Assembly (NCBI GenBank): GCA_028697255.1
Contig: JAQVFM010000003.1
Coordinates: forward strand, 1-61,278
Direction: 5' to 3'
Length of the DNA stretch: 61,278 nucleotides
DNA from: Oscillospiraceae bacterium
GTDB taxonomy: Bacteria; Bacillota; Clostridia; Oscillospirales; Acutalibacteraceae
Both the position numbers and the translations under genes were made by a program. This document shows positions 51,664-60,147 of this stretch, piece by piece (the stretch's first letter is position 1; each line of letters opens with the position of its first letter). Below the pieces are notes generated by a model. It worked only from the letters and a program-made list of their open reading frames with translations. It was not told the origin of the DNA and did not search any database.

Positions 51664-51692
51664 ATATTAACACGAATTGCATGACATTGCAA
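51664..51692 (-). promoter_or_regulatory. rpsT promoter
   Basis: On the minus strand TTGCAA (51692-51687) and TAATAT (51669-51664) with a 17-bp spacer, about 50 bp before the start codon. Confidence 0.6.
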
Positions 51693-51759
51693 CTGTTTTT
51701 TGGTTTTATCATTCTTTTTGTTCTTGATTATAATATAAATCTTTATTTTTTAAACACAC

Positions 51760-51788
51760 TTGACTTATTAAAGTCTGAGTGTTATTAT
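51760..51788 (+). promoter_or_regulatory. Promoter and dyad upstream of the HxlR gene
   Basis: TTGACT (51760-51765) and TATTAT (51783-51788) with a 17-bp spacer. The spacer start carries a GACTT-ATTA-AAGTC dyad, a natural site for autoregulation by the HxlR protein (inference). Confidence 0.65.
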
Positions 51789-51831
51789 ATTTCCAGAAAT
51801 AACTAAAATGTGATTGAATGGAGGATAATCT

Positions 51832-52266
51832 TTGAAAAAGGGTTATTCATTGCCCTGCAACATTGCACAGACACTAAATTTAATCGGCGACCGTTGGACC
51901 CTTCTAATTCTCCATAGACTAATGACAGGCCACTGCACATATAAGCAGCTTAAGGATTGTCTTGACGGCATACCGAGCAACCTTTTGTCCGGCCGACTTA
52001 AATCACTTGAGGCTGACGGTCTTATTAAAAGCGAGCTGTATCAAGAACACCCTCCGCGTTATCGCTATACTTTATCTGAAAGCGGCAGTGAGCTTAACGA
52101 CGTTTTTAACTCACTTGTTCTTTGGGGCGAAAAGCATTTAACCACATGTTATAAACACCTGACTCACAAAGGCTGCAAAAGCGGATTAGAGCACCGTTAT
52201 TATTGTAAACACTGCGGCAAAATAATTACTTCCGCTGAAATAGCGGTTTGTGACAAGCAGGAATAA
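51832..52266 (+). CDS. HxlR family winged-helix regulator with C-terminal zinc-ribbon-like motif
   Basis: 144 residues. The HxlR core is clear: CNIAQTLNLIGDRWTLLILHRLMTGHCTYKQLKDCLDGIPSNLLSGRLKSLEADGLI. An added C-terminal segment has CYKHLTHKGC and YYCKHCGKIIT, a likely metal-binding or redox-sensing cysteine module beyond the usual HxlR length. TTG start with GGAGG upstream. Upstream of the thioredoxin pair, so it probably controls them in response to thiol or metal state. Confidence 0.88.
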   Translation: MKKGYSLPCNIAQTLNLIGDRWTLLILHRLMTGHCTYKQLKDCLDGIPSNLLSGRLKSLEADGLIKSELYQEHPPRYRYTLSESGSELNDVFNSLVLWGEKHLTTCYKHLTHKGCKSGLEHRYYCKHCGKIITSAEIAVCDKQE

Positions 52267-52309
52267 TATCATATATATTTAGGTATTATAATTCGAAAGG
52301 AGAATTATA

Positions 52310-53176
52310 ATGGGCAATCGCACTGATATTGCGATAATCGGCGGCGGTCCTGCCGGTCTGTCAGCTGCCGTTAACGCAATTGCTCGCGGCAAAAGCGTGC
52401 AATTAATGTCAGCAGCCGGCAACAACCTTGAAAAATCCGAAAATGTTGACAATTATCTTGGGTTCTATAAAATTTCCGGCACTGAGCTTATGAACAAGTT
52501 TGAGGAACACGCAGCTGCTCTTGGTGTATCTGCAATGAAAGGTCGCGTATCCAATATTATGCCTCTTGGCGACCACTTTTTAATCAATTTTGGCGGCGAA
52601 ATTTCCGAATCAACCACTGTGATTTTGGCGATAGGTGTAGCCAAAGCACGCCAAATCCCCGGCGAAGCCGACCTGCTGGGGCGTGGTGTCAGCTATTGCG
52701 CCACCTGCGACGGCATGCTTTATCGCGGTAAAAAAGCTGCGGTTTGGGGCATGGCACAAGATGCGATTGAAGAAACAAATTTTCTTCATGGCATAGGTGT
52801 TGATGTTACATTAATTGCCCGTGGCAGCAGACCTTCGGAGCTAAAAGCTGATATACCTTTTATATCGGGAGCTGTCGGGGAAATCATTGGTGAAGATAGG
52901 GTTGCAGCAGTAACGGTTGGACAAAACACAATCGAAGTTGACGGGGTTTTCATACTCCGCAGCTCAATTGCTCCTTCCTCGCTTGTTCCGGGACTTGAAA
53001 CACAGGACGGATATATCAAAGTCACAAACAGAATGGAAACTAATATCCCAGGCTTATTTGCCGCCGGCGACTGCACCGGCACTCCCCTCCAAATCTCTAA
53101 AGCAACAGGAGAAGGACTTATTGCAGCCCAACAGGCTGCCAAATACATTGATGCATACCAATCAAAGTTATTATAA
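52310..53176 (+). CDS. Thioredoxin reductase-like flavoenzyme lacking NADPH motifs
   Basis: 288 residues. The FAD motif IAIIGGGPAGLSAAVNA and the redox-active CATC (SYCATCDGMLY), plus the C-terminal GLFAAGDCTG, define a thioredoxin reductase. The NADPH domain lacks the GGGDSA/HRRxxFR type signatures; the equivalents read VWGMAQDAIEE and IARGSRPSE. This pattern recalls the pyridine-nucleotide-independent ferredoxin-dependent flavin thioredoxin reductases of Clostridium. It lies 18 bp upstream of thioredoxin, its probable substrate. Length is slightly below standard TrxB (about 310). Confidence 0.85.
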   Translation: MGNRTDIAIIGGGPAGLSAAVNAIARGKSVQLMSAAGNNLEKSENVDNYLGFYKISGTELMNKFEEHAAALGVSAMKGRVSNIMPLGDHFLINFGGEISESTTVILAIGVAKARQIPGEADLLGRGVSYCATCDGMLYRGKKAAVWGMAQDAIEETNFLHGIGVDVTLIARGSRPSELKADIPFISGAVGEIIGEDRVAAVTVGQNTIEVDGVFILRSSIAPSSLVPGLETQDGYIKVTNRMETNIPGLFAAGDCTGTPLQISKATGEGLIAAQQAAKYIDAYQSKLL

Positions 53177-53194
53177 ACGAAAGAGGTTGATGTT

Positions 53195-53518
53195 ATGTCT
53201 ACAACAATTGTTTATCCTAACGCAACAGAGTTTGACCAGCTTATAGCAGGCGACAAACCCGTTTTAGTTGATTTTTGGGCGGAATGGTGTATGCCCTGCC
53301 GTATGCTCGGTCCGGTTATTGAGCAGATCGGAGAAGAGTATTCGGACAAAGTTGCAGTTGCAAAAGTCAACGTCGATGAACAACCCGCTCTTGCAGCACG
53401 CTATAATATTCAATCTATCCCAACCGTAATAATATTCAACAACGGTAATATTGTGGATACACAAATCGGGATGCATCCGGCCGATGTCTATACCCGCATT
53501 CTTGATACGATAATATAA
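53195..53518 (+). CDS. trxA: Thioredoxin
   Basis: 107 residues with the thioredoxin fold and active site WAEWCMPCRMLGP (WCMPC rather than WCGPC), the buried Asp in VDFWAEW, and the cis-Pro in SIPTVIIF. Reduces protein disulfides, recharged by the adjacent reductase. Ends the HxlR-reductase-thioredoxin set. Confidence 0.96.
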   Translation: MSTTIVYPNATEFDQLIAGDKPVLVDFWAEWCMPCRMLGPVIEQIGEEYSDKVAVAKVNVDEQPALAARYNIQSIPTVIIFNNGNIVDTQIGMHPADVYTRILDTII

Positions 53519-53564
53519 TATTATTCTCTTGTCTTCTTTTTTAACCGAGAATAGTATAATGCTA

Positions 53565-53603
53565 ACCCCGTAAGCCATATTTTTGGTTTACGGGGTATTT
53601 ATT
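53565..53603 (+). terminator. Terminator after trxA
   Basis: ACCCCGTAAGCC / GGTTTACGGGGT stem with a 10-nt T-rich loop, followed by ATTTATT. A GAGAATAGTAT arm like that at 14354-14364 lies just before it. Confidence 0.75.
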
Positions 53604-53612
53604 ATAAAGCTT

Positions 53613-53640
53613 CAATTTTCAATTGTTCAGCAGGCACTAA
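53613..53640 (+). repeat. Partial end of the TAATGC element beside the MetH-like gene
   Basis: CAATTTTCAATTGTTCAGCAGGCACTAA matches the right end of copy B (TTTTAATTATTCAGCAGGCATTAA) with a few changes. It lies 15 bp beyond the stop codon of the truncated methyltransferase gene. Confidence 0.6.
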
Positions 53641-53654
53641 ATAATGCAATTTTC

Positions 53655-54863
53655 TTAAAAAACGACTGCACCGTATTTAGATGCAATATCTTCTAAAAGC
53701 GGCCTTTCAATTTCGCACAAAGAGTCAACGATTAGACGACCGGTAAAGCGATGCAGCGCATCATCAAGAAGAACGGCGTTATCTGTGTGAAGTGCAATCG
53801 GCAATCGGCTCATGCCACCAAATTCGATTAAATTGTCGACATCACCCTGGCAGCTTATCTGCAAAAGTGCCGCATTTGAGCAATCTTCGGCCTCTATCAA
53901 CCGCTGTGCCAGATCACTGTCGCACGGTATTGGTTCGCAAAATTCAATATTATCATCAATGAAAAAGGCTTCACTCTCAACAGCAACGGCATTTATGTCA
54001 ATCTCACGCGGTACTACAAGCGGATGGTTATCAACTGCTCCACGCAGCACAGCAATATGTTCCGGTGTCGTGCCGCAGCACCCGCCAACTATTACTGCGC
54101 CCGCATCAAGAAGCATCTGCATTTCCTGCCCAAACCTAAGCGGAGACAACTCACCTTGCGAGTCCATTGCGTTAGGCTTTGCAACAAGCGGAACAGCGGC
54201 GTGTGGTAAAGCCTCGGCAAGCGGTTTTGCCATTGCAGTTACACCTTCCGAGCAATTAAGACCTACGGCTGCAGCACCAAGCGACTGAAGTGTAATAACG
54301 CAAGGCAGCAAGCGTGCCCCTGACATTGTGCGACCGTTTTTGTCTATTGTGAAAGTCACAATAACCGGCAGTCCGGTATTCCGGGCGGCAAGCAATGCCG
54401 CGCGTGCTTCAGTCAGGTTTGTCATAGTCTCACAAACCAGCAAATCCACACCTGCCTCATAAAGAGCCGTCGCTTGTTCACTGAATATTTCCTCAAAAAC
54501 ATTAAATGGCGTTTCACCCCACGGAGCCGGAAACAGTCCGGTCGGAGACATCCCGCCTGCAACCAACACTTGGCGCTTTGAGGACTTAGCAGTGTTTATT
54601 GTCAACTCGACCAGGCTTTTGTTAAGTTCAATGACTTTGTCACCCAATCCAAAATCACTAAGCCGTGCGCGGTTTGCACCAAATGTCGGAGTGTATAAAA
54701 CATCGCTTCCCGCAAGCACATAACGGTGCTGTACTGTAGTTATGACATCCGGGTGTTCGAGTACCCACTGCTCGGGGCAAGCGTCGGAGGCCATACCGGC
54801 ATCCATAAGCTGTGTACCTGTAGCTCCGTCAAGCAACAAAGGCACTTTCCATGGTAGCTTCAT
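53655..54863 (-). CDS. Homocysteine S-methyltransferase family protein with truncated pterin-domain-like tail
   Basis: 402 residues. The N-terminal about 285 residues are the homocysteine-binding barrel of methionine synthase: LLDGATGTQLMDAGM, TPTFGANRARL, the zinc ligands GLNCSEG and GGCCGTTPEH. The remaining about 115 residues end in LPIALHTDNAVLLDDALHRFTGRLIVDS and LEDIASKYGAVVF. These resemble the beginning-to-middle strands of the MetH folate (DHPS-like) barrel, which should continue further. The B12 and activation domains are absent. Whether it is natural or truncated is unclear. ATG at 54863 chosen for its AGGCAGG spacing. 24 bp after argS. Confidence 0.82.
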   Translation of the reverse strand: MKLPWKVPLLLDGATGTQLMDAGMASDACPEQWVLEHPDVITTVQHRYVLAGSDVLYTPTFGANRARLSDFGLGDKVIELNKSLVELTINTAKSSKRQVLVAGGMSPTGLFPAPWGETPFNVFEEIFSEQATALYEAGVDLLVCETMTNLTEARAALLAARNTGLPVIVTFTIDKNGRTMSGARLLPCVITLQSLGAAAVGLNCSEGVTAMAKPLAEALPHAAVPLVAKPNAMDSQGELSPLRFGQEMQMLLDAGAVIVGGCCGTTPEHIAVLRGAVDNHPLVVPREIDINAVAVESEAFFIDDNIEFCEPIPCDSDLAQRLIEAEDCSNAALLQISCQGDVDNLIEFGGMSRLPIALHTDNAVLLDDALHRFTGRLIVDSLCEIERPLLEDIASKYGAVVF

Positions 54864-54887
54864 TATCAAAACCTGCCTTTCGGCTTT

Positions 54888-56579
54888 TTACATAGATAAA
54901 GGTGCTTCTATTTTAAGCAATGACAACGAATTTTTGAGTGTATGGCGTGTGGCAGCGCAGAGTGCCAGCCTTGCCTGCATCAGAGGTTCCTCTTCCCCTT
55001 TTACGCGGCAAGAATTATAAAACTTGTGAAACAGTGTTGCAAGCTCAAGGCAGTACCGTGTAATCCTTGCAGGATCTCTTGTTTTTGCAGATTCAACTAT
55101 TTCATCAGTAAATAGTGATAAATGACGAATTAGCTCCTTTTCTTCGGCTTGCACAAGTTGTGACAACTCGGAAATTGTGCAATCTCTTGGCACAATTCCC
55201 TCCTGCTCAAGATTGCGGAAAATAGAGCATATGCGTGCATGTGCGTACTGCACATAGTATACAGGATTTTGCGAAGACTGTTCAACCGCAAGGTCAAGGT
55301 CAAAATCCATTTGTGTATTTGCTTCTCGCTGATTAAAAAAGAAGCGTGCTGCGTCAACAGGCACCTCGTCAAGCAAATCCGCAAGCTGTATTGCTTTGCC
55401 CGACCGCTTTGACATACGGACAACCTCACCGTCCCGCATAAGGCGCACAAGCTGGATTAAAACTACCTCAAGCTTGCTGCCATCATAACCTGCGGCATCC
55501 ATTGCACCCTTCATACGGGCTACATGCCCGTGATGGTCGGCTCCCCAAATATTAATGCAAATATCAAATCCGCGTTTGAATTTATTTATATGATATGCAA
55601 TATCCGCAGCAAAATATGTGGGTATTTTGTTAGCACGGATTAAAACCTCGTCTTTTTCGCCATTGTTTTCGGATGCTTTATACCACAATGCACCGTCTTT
55701 TTCGTATGTCATGTTCCGCTCGCTCAGCAGTCTTATCGCATCAGCAATATCACCGTTATTATGCAAAGTTGATTCGGAAAACCAGCAATCATATTCGATA
55801 CGGTATTTTTTTAAATCGTTACGCATTCGTTCAACATTAAGCGGCAATGCATATTTCACCAATGCATCACGCCGTTCACGACTATCTGTATTTAAATACT
55901 TGTCACCATAAATCTTGGCAAAGCCGGCGGCATGCTCGCGAATATCGTCTCCGTGATACGCATCCTCCGGAAATTCAACCGCGTCTTCACCTTTCAAAAG
56001 CTGAATATACCTCGCCTCGAGTGATATACCAAATTTTTCAATCTGGTTACCCGCATCATTTACATAAAACTCGCGCCAGACCGAATATCCTGCCGCCTCC
56101 ATTACCGAAGCAAGGCAATCACCCAGTGCGCCGCCGCGTGCATTGCCCATATGCATCGGTCCTGTCGGATTAGCCGACACAAATTCTACAATCACTTTTT
56201 TGCCTTTGCCAAAATCCGAGCGGCCGTAGTTATCACCTTGACTGAGTACATCCTCAACAACTTTTGCGTAATAGTCATCAGACAGTCTGAAATTAAGAAA
56301 CCCGGGGCCCGCCACTTCAGCAGATTTTAACATAGTATTTTCAAGCTCTAAATGCTTCATTATCATCTCGGCAATCTTACGCGGAGGGCGCCCAAACACC
56401 TTGGCCGAAACTAACGCCACATTGGACGACAAATCTCCATGTGCGCGCTCGGCCGGTATTTCTATGCCGAAATCGGGCACGGATACCTCTGGCAATTCGC
56501 CCTCGACAACTGCTGCACGCACTGCATCAAGCACGGCTTGTTTTAGCTGCTTATGAGCGAGCTCAACTATTTTTGACAT
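54888..56579 (-). CDS. argS: Arginine--tRNA ligase
   Basis: A 563-residue class I synthetase. The N-terminal Add1 domain has ERAHGDLSSNVAL. The HIGH-equivalent is SANPTGPMHMGNARGGALGD, the KMSKS-equivalent VRMSKRSGKAIQLADLLDEV, and the DALR anticodon-binding domain is at the C-terminus (YVQYAHARICSIFRNLEQEG ... FHKFYNSCRV). Its start overlaps the DUF1934 gene by 13 nt, the same ywiB-argS arrangement seen in Bacillus. Confidence 0.97.
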   Translation of the reverse strand: MSKIVELAHKQLKQAVLDAVRAAVVEGELPEVSVPDFGIEIPAERAHGDLSSNVALVSAKVFGRPPRKIAEMIMKHLELENTMLKSAEVAGPGFLNFRLSDDYYAKVVEDVLSQGDNYGRSDFGKGKKVIVEFVSANPTGPMHMGNARGGALGDCLASVMEAAGYSVWREFYVNDAGNQIEKFGISLEARYIQLLKGEDAVEFPEDAYHGDDIREHAAGFAKIYGDKYLNTDSRERRDALVKYALPLNVERMRNDLKKYRIEYDCWFSESTLHNNGDIADAIRLLSERNMTYEKDGALWYKASENNGEKDEVLIRANKIPTYFAADIAYHINKFKRGFDICINIWGADHHGHVARMKGAMDAAGYDGSKLEVVLIQLVRLMRDGEVVRMSKRSGKAIQLADLLDEVPVDAARFFFNQREANTQMDFDLDLAVEQSSQNPVYYVQYAHARICSIFRNLEQEGIVPRDCTISELSQLVQAEEKELIRHLSLFTDEIVESAKTRDPARITRYCLELATLFHKFYNSCRVKGEEEPLMQARLALCAATRHTLKNSLSLLKIEAPLSM

Positions 56580-57076
56580 ATACCTTTTTCCCCTTTGGAT
56601 TCACTTTTTTTGCGGCACCTAACAACTTTGCGTCGTCTTTTTGCAGCTGCCTGTCGTTCAGGCTGTGCCGCCCGAACCGATACATATACATCATGTGCAA
56701 AGGCCATGCCTGAATTTATATCAAGGGTATAGTGAAAATCAAAGTCTCCCCCGCTCTCTGCAAGCGAATATCGTATATCATGCGCATAAACACCCATCAT
56801 CATACTGCCGTACTCTGTATCGTAATTGCATATAGTCCGCTTACCCTTTTCCAGCACCATTATCGAATTAAAGGCTCCCTGCCGTTTGAGTGTAATTGCT
56901 GACGGATTAACAATCATTGAGGTGGTTACTCCCTTCATACCGGTGGTTTCGCTTTCCTCATATGTAATGTGAAATCCGTCTTCAGTCCGTTCCATAAATC
57001 CCAGCGTGCTAAGCTCAAGTGAACTGCTTTCGCCATCGGCGTGCTGCACGCCCTTTATAGAAATCCATACGTCCAT
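56567..57076 (-). CDS. DUF1934 (YwiB-like) beta-barrel protein
   Basis: About 169 residues. The DUF1934 domain, a calycin-like small barrel, spans about 1-140: MDVWISIKGVQHADGESSSLELSTLGFMERTEDGFHITYEESETTGMKGVTTSMIV and LHYTLDINSGMA-like FHYTLDINSGMAFAHDVYVSVR. A basic, low-complexity tail (QAAAKRRRKVVRCRKKSESK) is added. Function unknown; always near argS in many Firmicutes. GAGGTG precedes TTG-ATG, and the ATG at 57076 is chosen. Confidence 0.85.
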   Translation of the reverse strand: MDVWISIKGVQHADGESSSLELSTLGFMERTEDGFHITYEESETTGMKGVTTSMIVNPSAITLKRQGAFNSIMVLEKGKRTICNYDTEYGSMMMGVYAHDIRYSLAESGGDFDFHYTLDINSGMAFAHDVYVSVRAAQPERQAAAKRRRKVVRCRKKSESKGEKGICQK

Positions 57077-57114
57077 CAAAGCACCTCTTTGAAAAATTTA
57101 TACTATTATTTATT

Positions 57115-57957
57115 TTAAACACCGCATTCGACGGGAATATCTACATTATCAATATTTATTGTGTGCACATCACCGTTGACGTCGCGCCCCAAAAACATAC
57201 CGGCAACTCGTGCAAAATCTTCGGTGCGGTCGCTTAAATAAAATCGCAAACTGCCATTGCCGCTCTTTTCACACAGCATATCATTTTCTGCAAGCATCTG
57301 GGCACATTTTGTTGCGGCAATTTTGCCCGGATCTATAAGAGTAACACTTGGCCCTAAAATTTTTGATATAATAGGTTTCAATAACGGAAAATGCGTGCAT
57401 CCAAGCAGAAGTGTATCAACACCCTGGTTTAATAATGGAAGAAGATAGCGGCGTGCTGTAAGGCAAGTCACCTCGTCATTTTCATCAATCCAACCGTTTT
57501 CCACCAAAGGCACAAACAGCGGACATGCTTGCTCTACCACTTGTGATGATGGGCGGATTTTTCGGATATTTATTAAAAACGAACCTGAATTTATGGTTGC
57601 CGACGTTCCGATGACGCCAATAATTCCATTTCGCGTAACCGTGGCTGCGGCTTTTGCGGCCGGTTCAACCACACCTAAAGCAGGCACAGGGAGGGTGTTT
57701 AAGACATGAGGCGCCACAGAACTGACCGTGCCACAAGCGGCAATAATCAGCTTTACATCCTCTTTAAGCAGAAAATTGCAATCCTGCCGAGTATATTTTT
57801 CAATCGTTTCAGGGCTACGCGTCCCATAGGGAACACGGCCCGTATCGCCGAAATAAATTATTTGCTCACCCGGAAGCTCACGAATTAACTGACGCACCAC
57901 TGTAAGCCCGCCAAGCCCGGAATCAAAAACGCCAATCGGCCTGTTATCCACTATCAT
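57115..57957 (-). CDS. murI: Glutamate racemase
   Basis: A 280-residue cofactor-independent racemase giving D-glutamate for peptidoglycan. It shows IGVFDSGLGGLTVVRQL, FGDTGRVPYGTRS, the first catalytic Cys in IIAACGTVSS, and the second in LLLGCTHFPLL. The usual ACNT around the first Cys is ACGT here, an Asn-to-Gly change in a normally conserved position; the rest of the site is normal. A C-terminal extension (DVNGDVHTINIDNVDIPVECGV) is slightly longer than usual. First gene of murI-DUF1934-argS-MetH-like. Confidence 0.93.
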   Translation of the reverse strand: MIVDNRPIGVFDSGLGGLTVVRQLIRELPGEQIIYFGDTGRVPYGTRSPETIEKYTRQDCNFLLKEDVKLIIAACGTVSSVAPHVLNTLPVPALGVVEPAAKAAATVTRNGIIGVIGTSATINSGSFLINIRKIRPSSQVVEQACPLFVPLVENGWIDENDEVTCLTARRYLLPLLNQGVDTLLLGCTHFPLLKPIISKILGPSVTLIDPGKIAATKCAQMLAENDMLCEKSGNGSLRFYLSDRTEDFARVAGMFLGRDVNGDVHTINIDNVDIPVECGV

Positions 57958-58090
57958 CCCCCCTTTTTACTATAAAGTTACAGAAGTTCGATAAGCATTA
58001 TATTACCATATATGCACTGTTATATCAACGACAAAAAAGATTTGGTATAATTCAATAAATCAAAAAGCCCGACTGTTTGTCTAAGAAAGA

Positions 58091-58120
58091 TTGACAATTT
58101 TAAAACAAACAGATTATAAT
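58091..58120 (+). promoter_or_regulatory. acnA promoter
   Basis: Consensus TTGACA (58091-58096) and TATAAT (58115-58120) with an 18-bp spacer, 30 bp before the start codon. Confidence 0.8.
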
Positions 58121-58150
58121 GTTATCAGCATAAAAACAGGAGCTGAAAAA

Positions 58151-60091
58151 ATGGGTTACACTTTGGCACAAAAACTAATACGCTCGCATTTGCTGAACGG
58201 CGATATGAAGCCGGGCAGTGAAATCGGGCTTCGCATTGACCAAACCCTTACACAGGACGCCACCGGAACCATGGCATATCTCGAATTTGAAGCGATGGGT
58301 ATTCCGCGCGTTAAGACAGAGCTGTCGGTTGCTTATATAGACCACAACACACTTCAAACCGGATTTGAAAACGCTGACGATCACCTTTACATCCAGTCGA
58401 TATGCAAAAAGCACGGGTTGTATTTTTCCCGACCGGGCAACGGAATATGTCATCAGGTGCATCTTGAGCGATTTGGCATACCCGGCAAAACATTAATCGG
58501 TTCTGACAGCCATACACCGACTGCCGGCGGCATAGGCATGCTCGCATTCGGCGCAGGTGGCATGGATGTTGCTGTGGCAATGGGCGGCGGCGCATATTAT
58601 ATCACAATGCCCAGAATTGTAAAAGTTAATCTCACGGGACAGCTTAGCCCTTGGGTTGCGGCAAAGGACATTATACTTGAAGTGCTGCGAATTATGTCGG
58701 TAAAGGGCGGTGTCGGCAAAATTATCGAATACGGCGGCCCCGGCGTAAAAACGCTAAGCGTTCCCGAAAGAGCAACCATTACAAACATGGGGGCAGAGCT
58801 TGGTGCATCTACATCCATCTTCCCTTCCGACGAAATAACACGCGAGTTTATGCGCGCTCAGGGGCGTGAAGCAGACTGGACTCAGTTGCAGCCTGATGAC
58901 GATGCAGTATATGACGAAATTGTGGAAATAGACCTATCCAAATTGCAGCCTTTGGCAGCATGTCCTCATTCGCCGGATAATGTAAAGCCTGTCCAAGACC
59001 TGCAGGGCATACCGATTAACCAATGTCTTATTGGTTCGTGCACAAATTCATCACTGTTGGATCTTCTAAAAGTCGCGGCCATACTCAAGGGAAAAACGGT
59101 CCACCCCGCCGTCAGCCTTTCAATTGCACCGGGTTCAAAGCAGGTATACAATATGTTAGCTGAAAACGGTGCACTTGCAGATTTGATAGCCGCCGGCGCA
59201 AGAATTTTAGAATGTACATGCGGTCCGTGTATTGGCATGGGACAGTCACCAAATTCAGCGGGCGTATCGCTTCGCACCTTTAACCGCAACTTTGAGGGAC
59301 GTTCGGGCACAGCCGACGCGCAGGTCTATCTTGTAAGCCCGGAAACCGCTGCTGCATCGGCAATTACCGGCTTGTTTACCGATCCGCGCACATTGGGACA
59401 GCCGCCAAAAATAAAAATGCCTGACAAATTTTTGATAAACGACAATATGATTATACCACCGGCACCTGAATCCGAAATGGAGGATATAGAAATTCGCCGG
59501 GGACCTAATATAAAGCCTTTTCCAGACACTTCTCCTATGTCAGAAAGTATCAAGGCAAAGGTTCTGCTCAAAGTCGGCGACAACATCACAACTGACCACA
59601 TCATGCCTGCCGGGGCAAAAATTTTGCCTCTGCGCTCAAATATTCCTGCAATATCTGAGCACTGCTTTACCCGCTGCGATGAAGAATTTCCGTCACGCTG
59701 CAAAAAAGAAAAGCAGGGAATAATAATTGGCGGCTCAAACTATGGTCAAGGAAGCTCGCGCGAGCACGCGGCGCTTGCCCCTCTCTATCTTGGCATCAAG
59801 GCCGTTATTGTAAAATCCTTTGCTCGCATTCATGTTGCCAACCTTATAAATGCCGGTATATTGCCACTAACCTTTGCAAACGAGTCGGATTATGATAAGG
59901 TTTCGATGTGGGATATGCTTTGTCTACCCGACATCAGCAAGAGATTAAAGGATGGCAAAGAAATTGCACTATTAAACGAAACAACCGGCGATACTATACC
60001 ACTTCATGCTAACTTTACAAAACGGCAGGCAGATATACTGCTCGCCGGCGGTTTACTAAACTATACACGCGAACAAAGCAGCACTAAATAA
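58151..60091 (+). CDS. acnA: Aconitate hydratase (AcnA, monofunctional short type)
   Basis: 646 residues of the short aconitase type found in Clostridia and Aquifex. DSHTPTAGGIGMLAFGAGGMDVAVAMGG is the aconitase signature. Cluster ligands are in IGSCTNSS and CTCGPCIGMG, and the swivel domain has GGSNYGQGSSREHAALAP. Isomerises citrate and isocitrate via a 4Fe-4S cluster. AGGAG fits the ATG at 58151; the ORF-track start is 20 codons upstream and overlaps the promoter. Neither citrate synthase nor isocitrate dehydrogenase is nearby. A related homoaconitase-type substrate cannot be excluded. Confidence 0.93.
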   Translation: MGYTLAQKLIRSHLLNGDMKPGSEIGLRIDQTLTQDATGTMAYLEFEAMGIPRVKTELSVAYIDHNTLQTGFENADDHLYIQSICKKHGLYFSRPGNGICHQVHLERFGIPGKTLIGSDSHTPTAGGIGMLAFGAGGMDVAVAMGGGAYYITMPRIVKVNLTGQLSPWVAAKDIILEVLRIMSVKGGVGKIIEYGGPGVKTLSVPERATITNMGAELGASTSIFPSDEITREFMRAQGREADWTQLQPDDDAVYDEIVEIDLSKLQPLAACPHSPDNVKPVQDLQGIPINQCLIGSCTNSSLLDLLKVAAILKGKTVHPAVSLSIAPGSKQVYNMLAENGALADLIAAGARILECTCGPCIGMGQSPNSAGVSLRTFNRNFEGRSGTADAQVYLVSPETAAASAITGLFTDPRTLGQPPKIKMPDKFLINDNMIIPPAPESEMEDIEIRRGPNIKPFPDTSPMSESIKAKVLLKVGDNITTDHIMPAGAKILPLRSNIPAISEHCFTRCDEEFPSRCKKEKQGIIIGGSNYGQGSSREHAALAPLYLGIKAVIVKSFARIHVANLINAGILPLTFANESDYDKVSMWDMLCLPDISKRLKDGKEIALLNETTGDTIPLHANFTKRQADILLAGGLLNYTREQSSTK

Positions 60092-60147
60092 AATAAACGG
60101 GGATAACCGCAAAAGTACAGTTTTTCCTCTTGCAAGGAGGGGTCGTA

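Noticed and set aside
56567-57957. T-box or SAM riboswitch for argS or the methyltransferase gene
   Set aside because: The gaps are too short and contain no T-box (TGGNACCGCG) or SAM-aptamer pattern.
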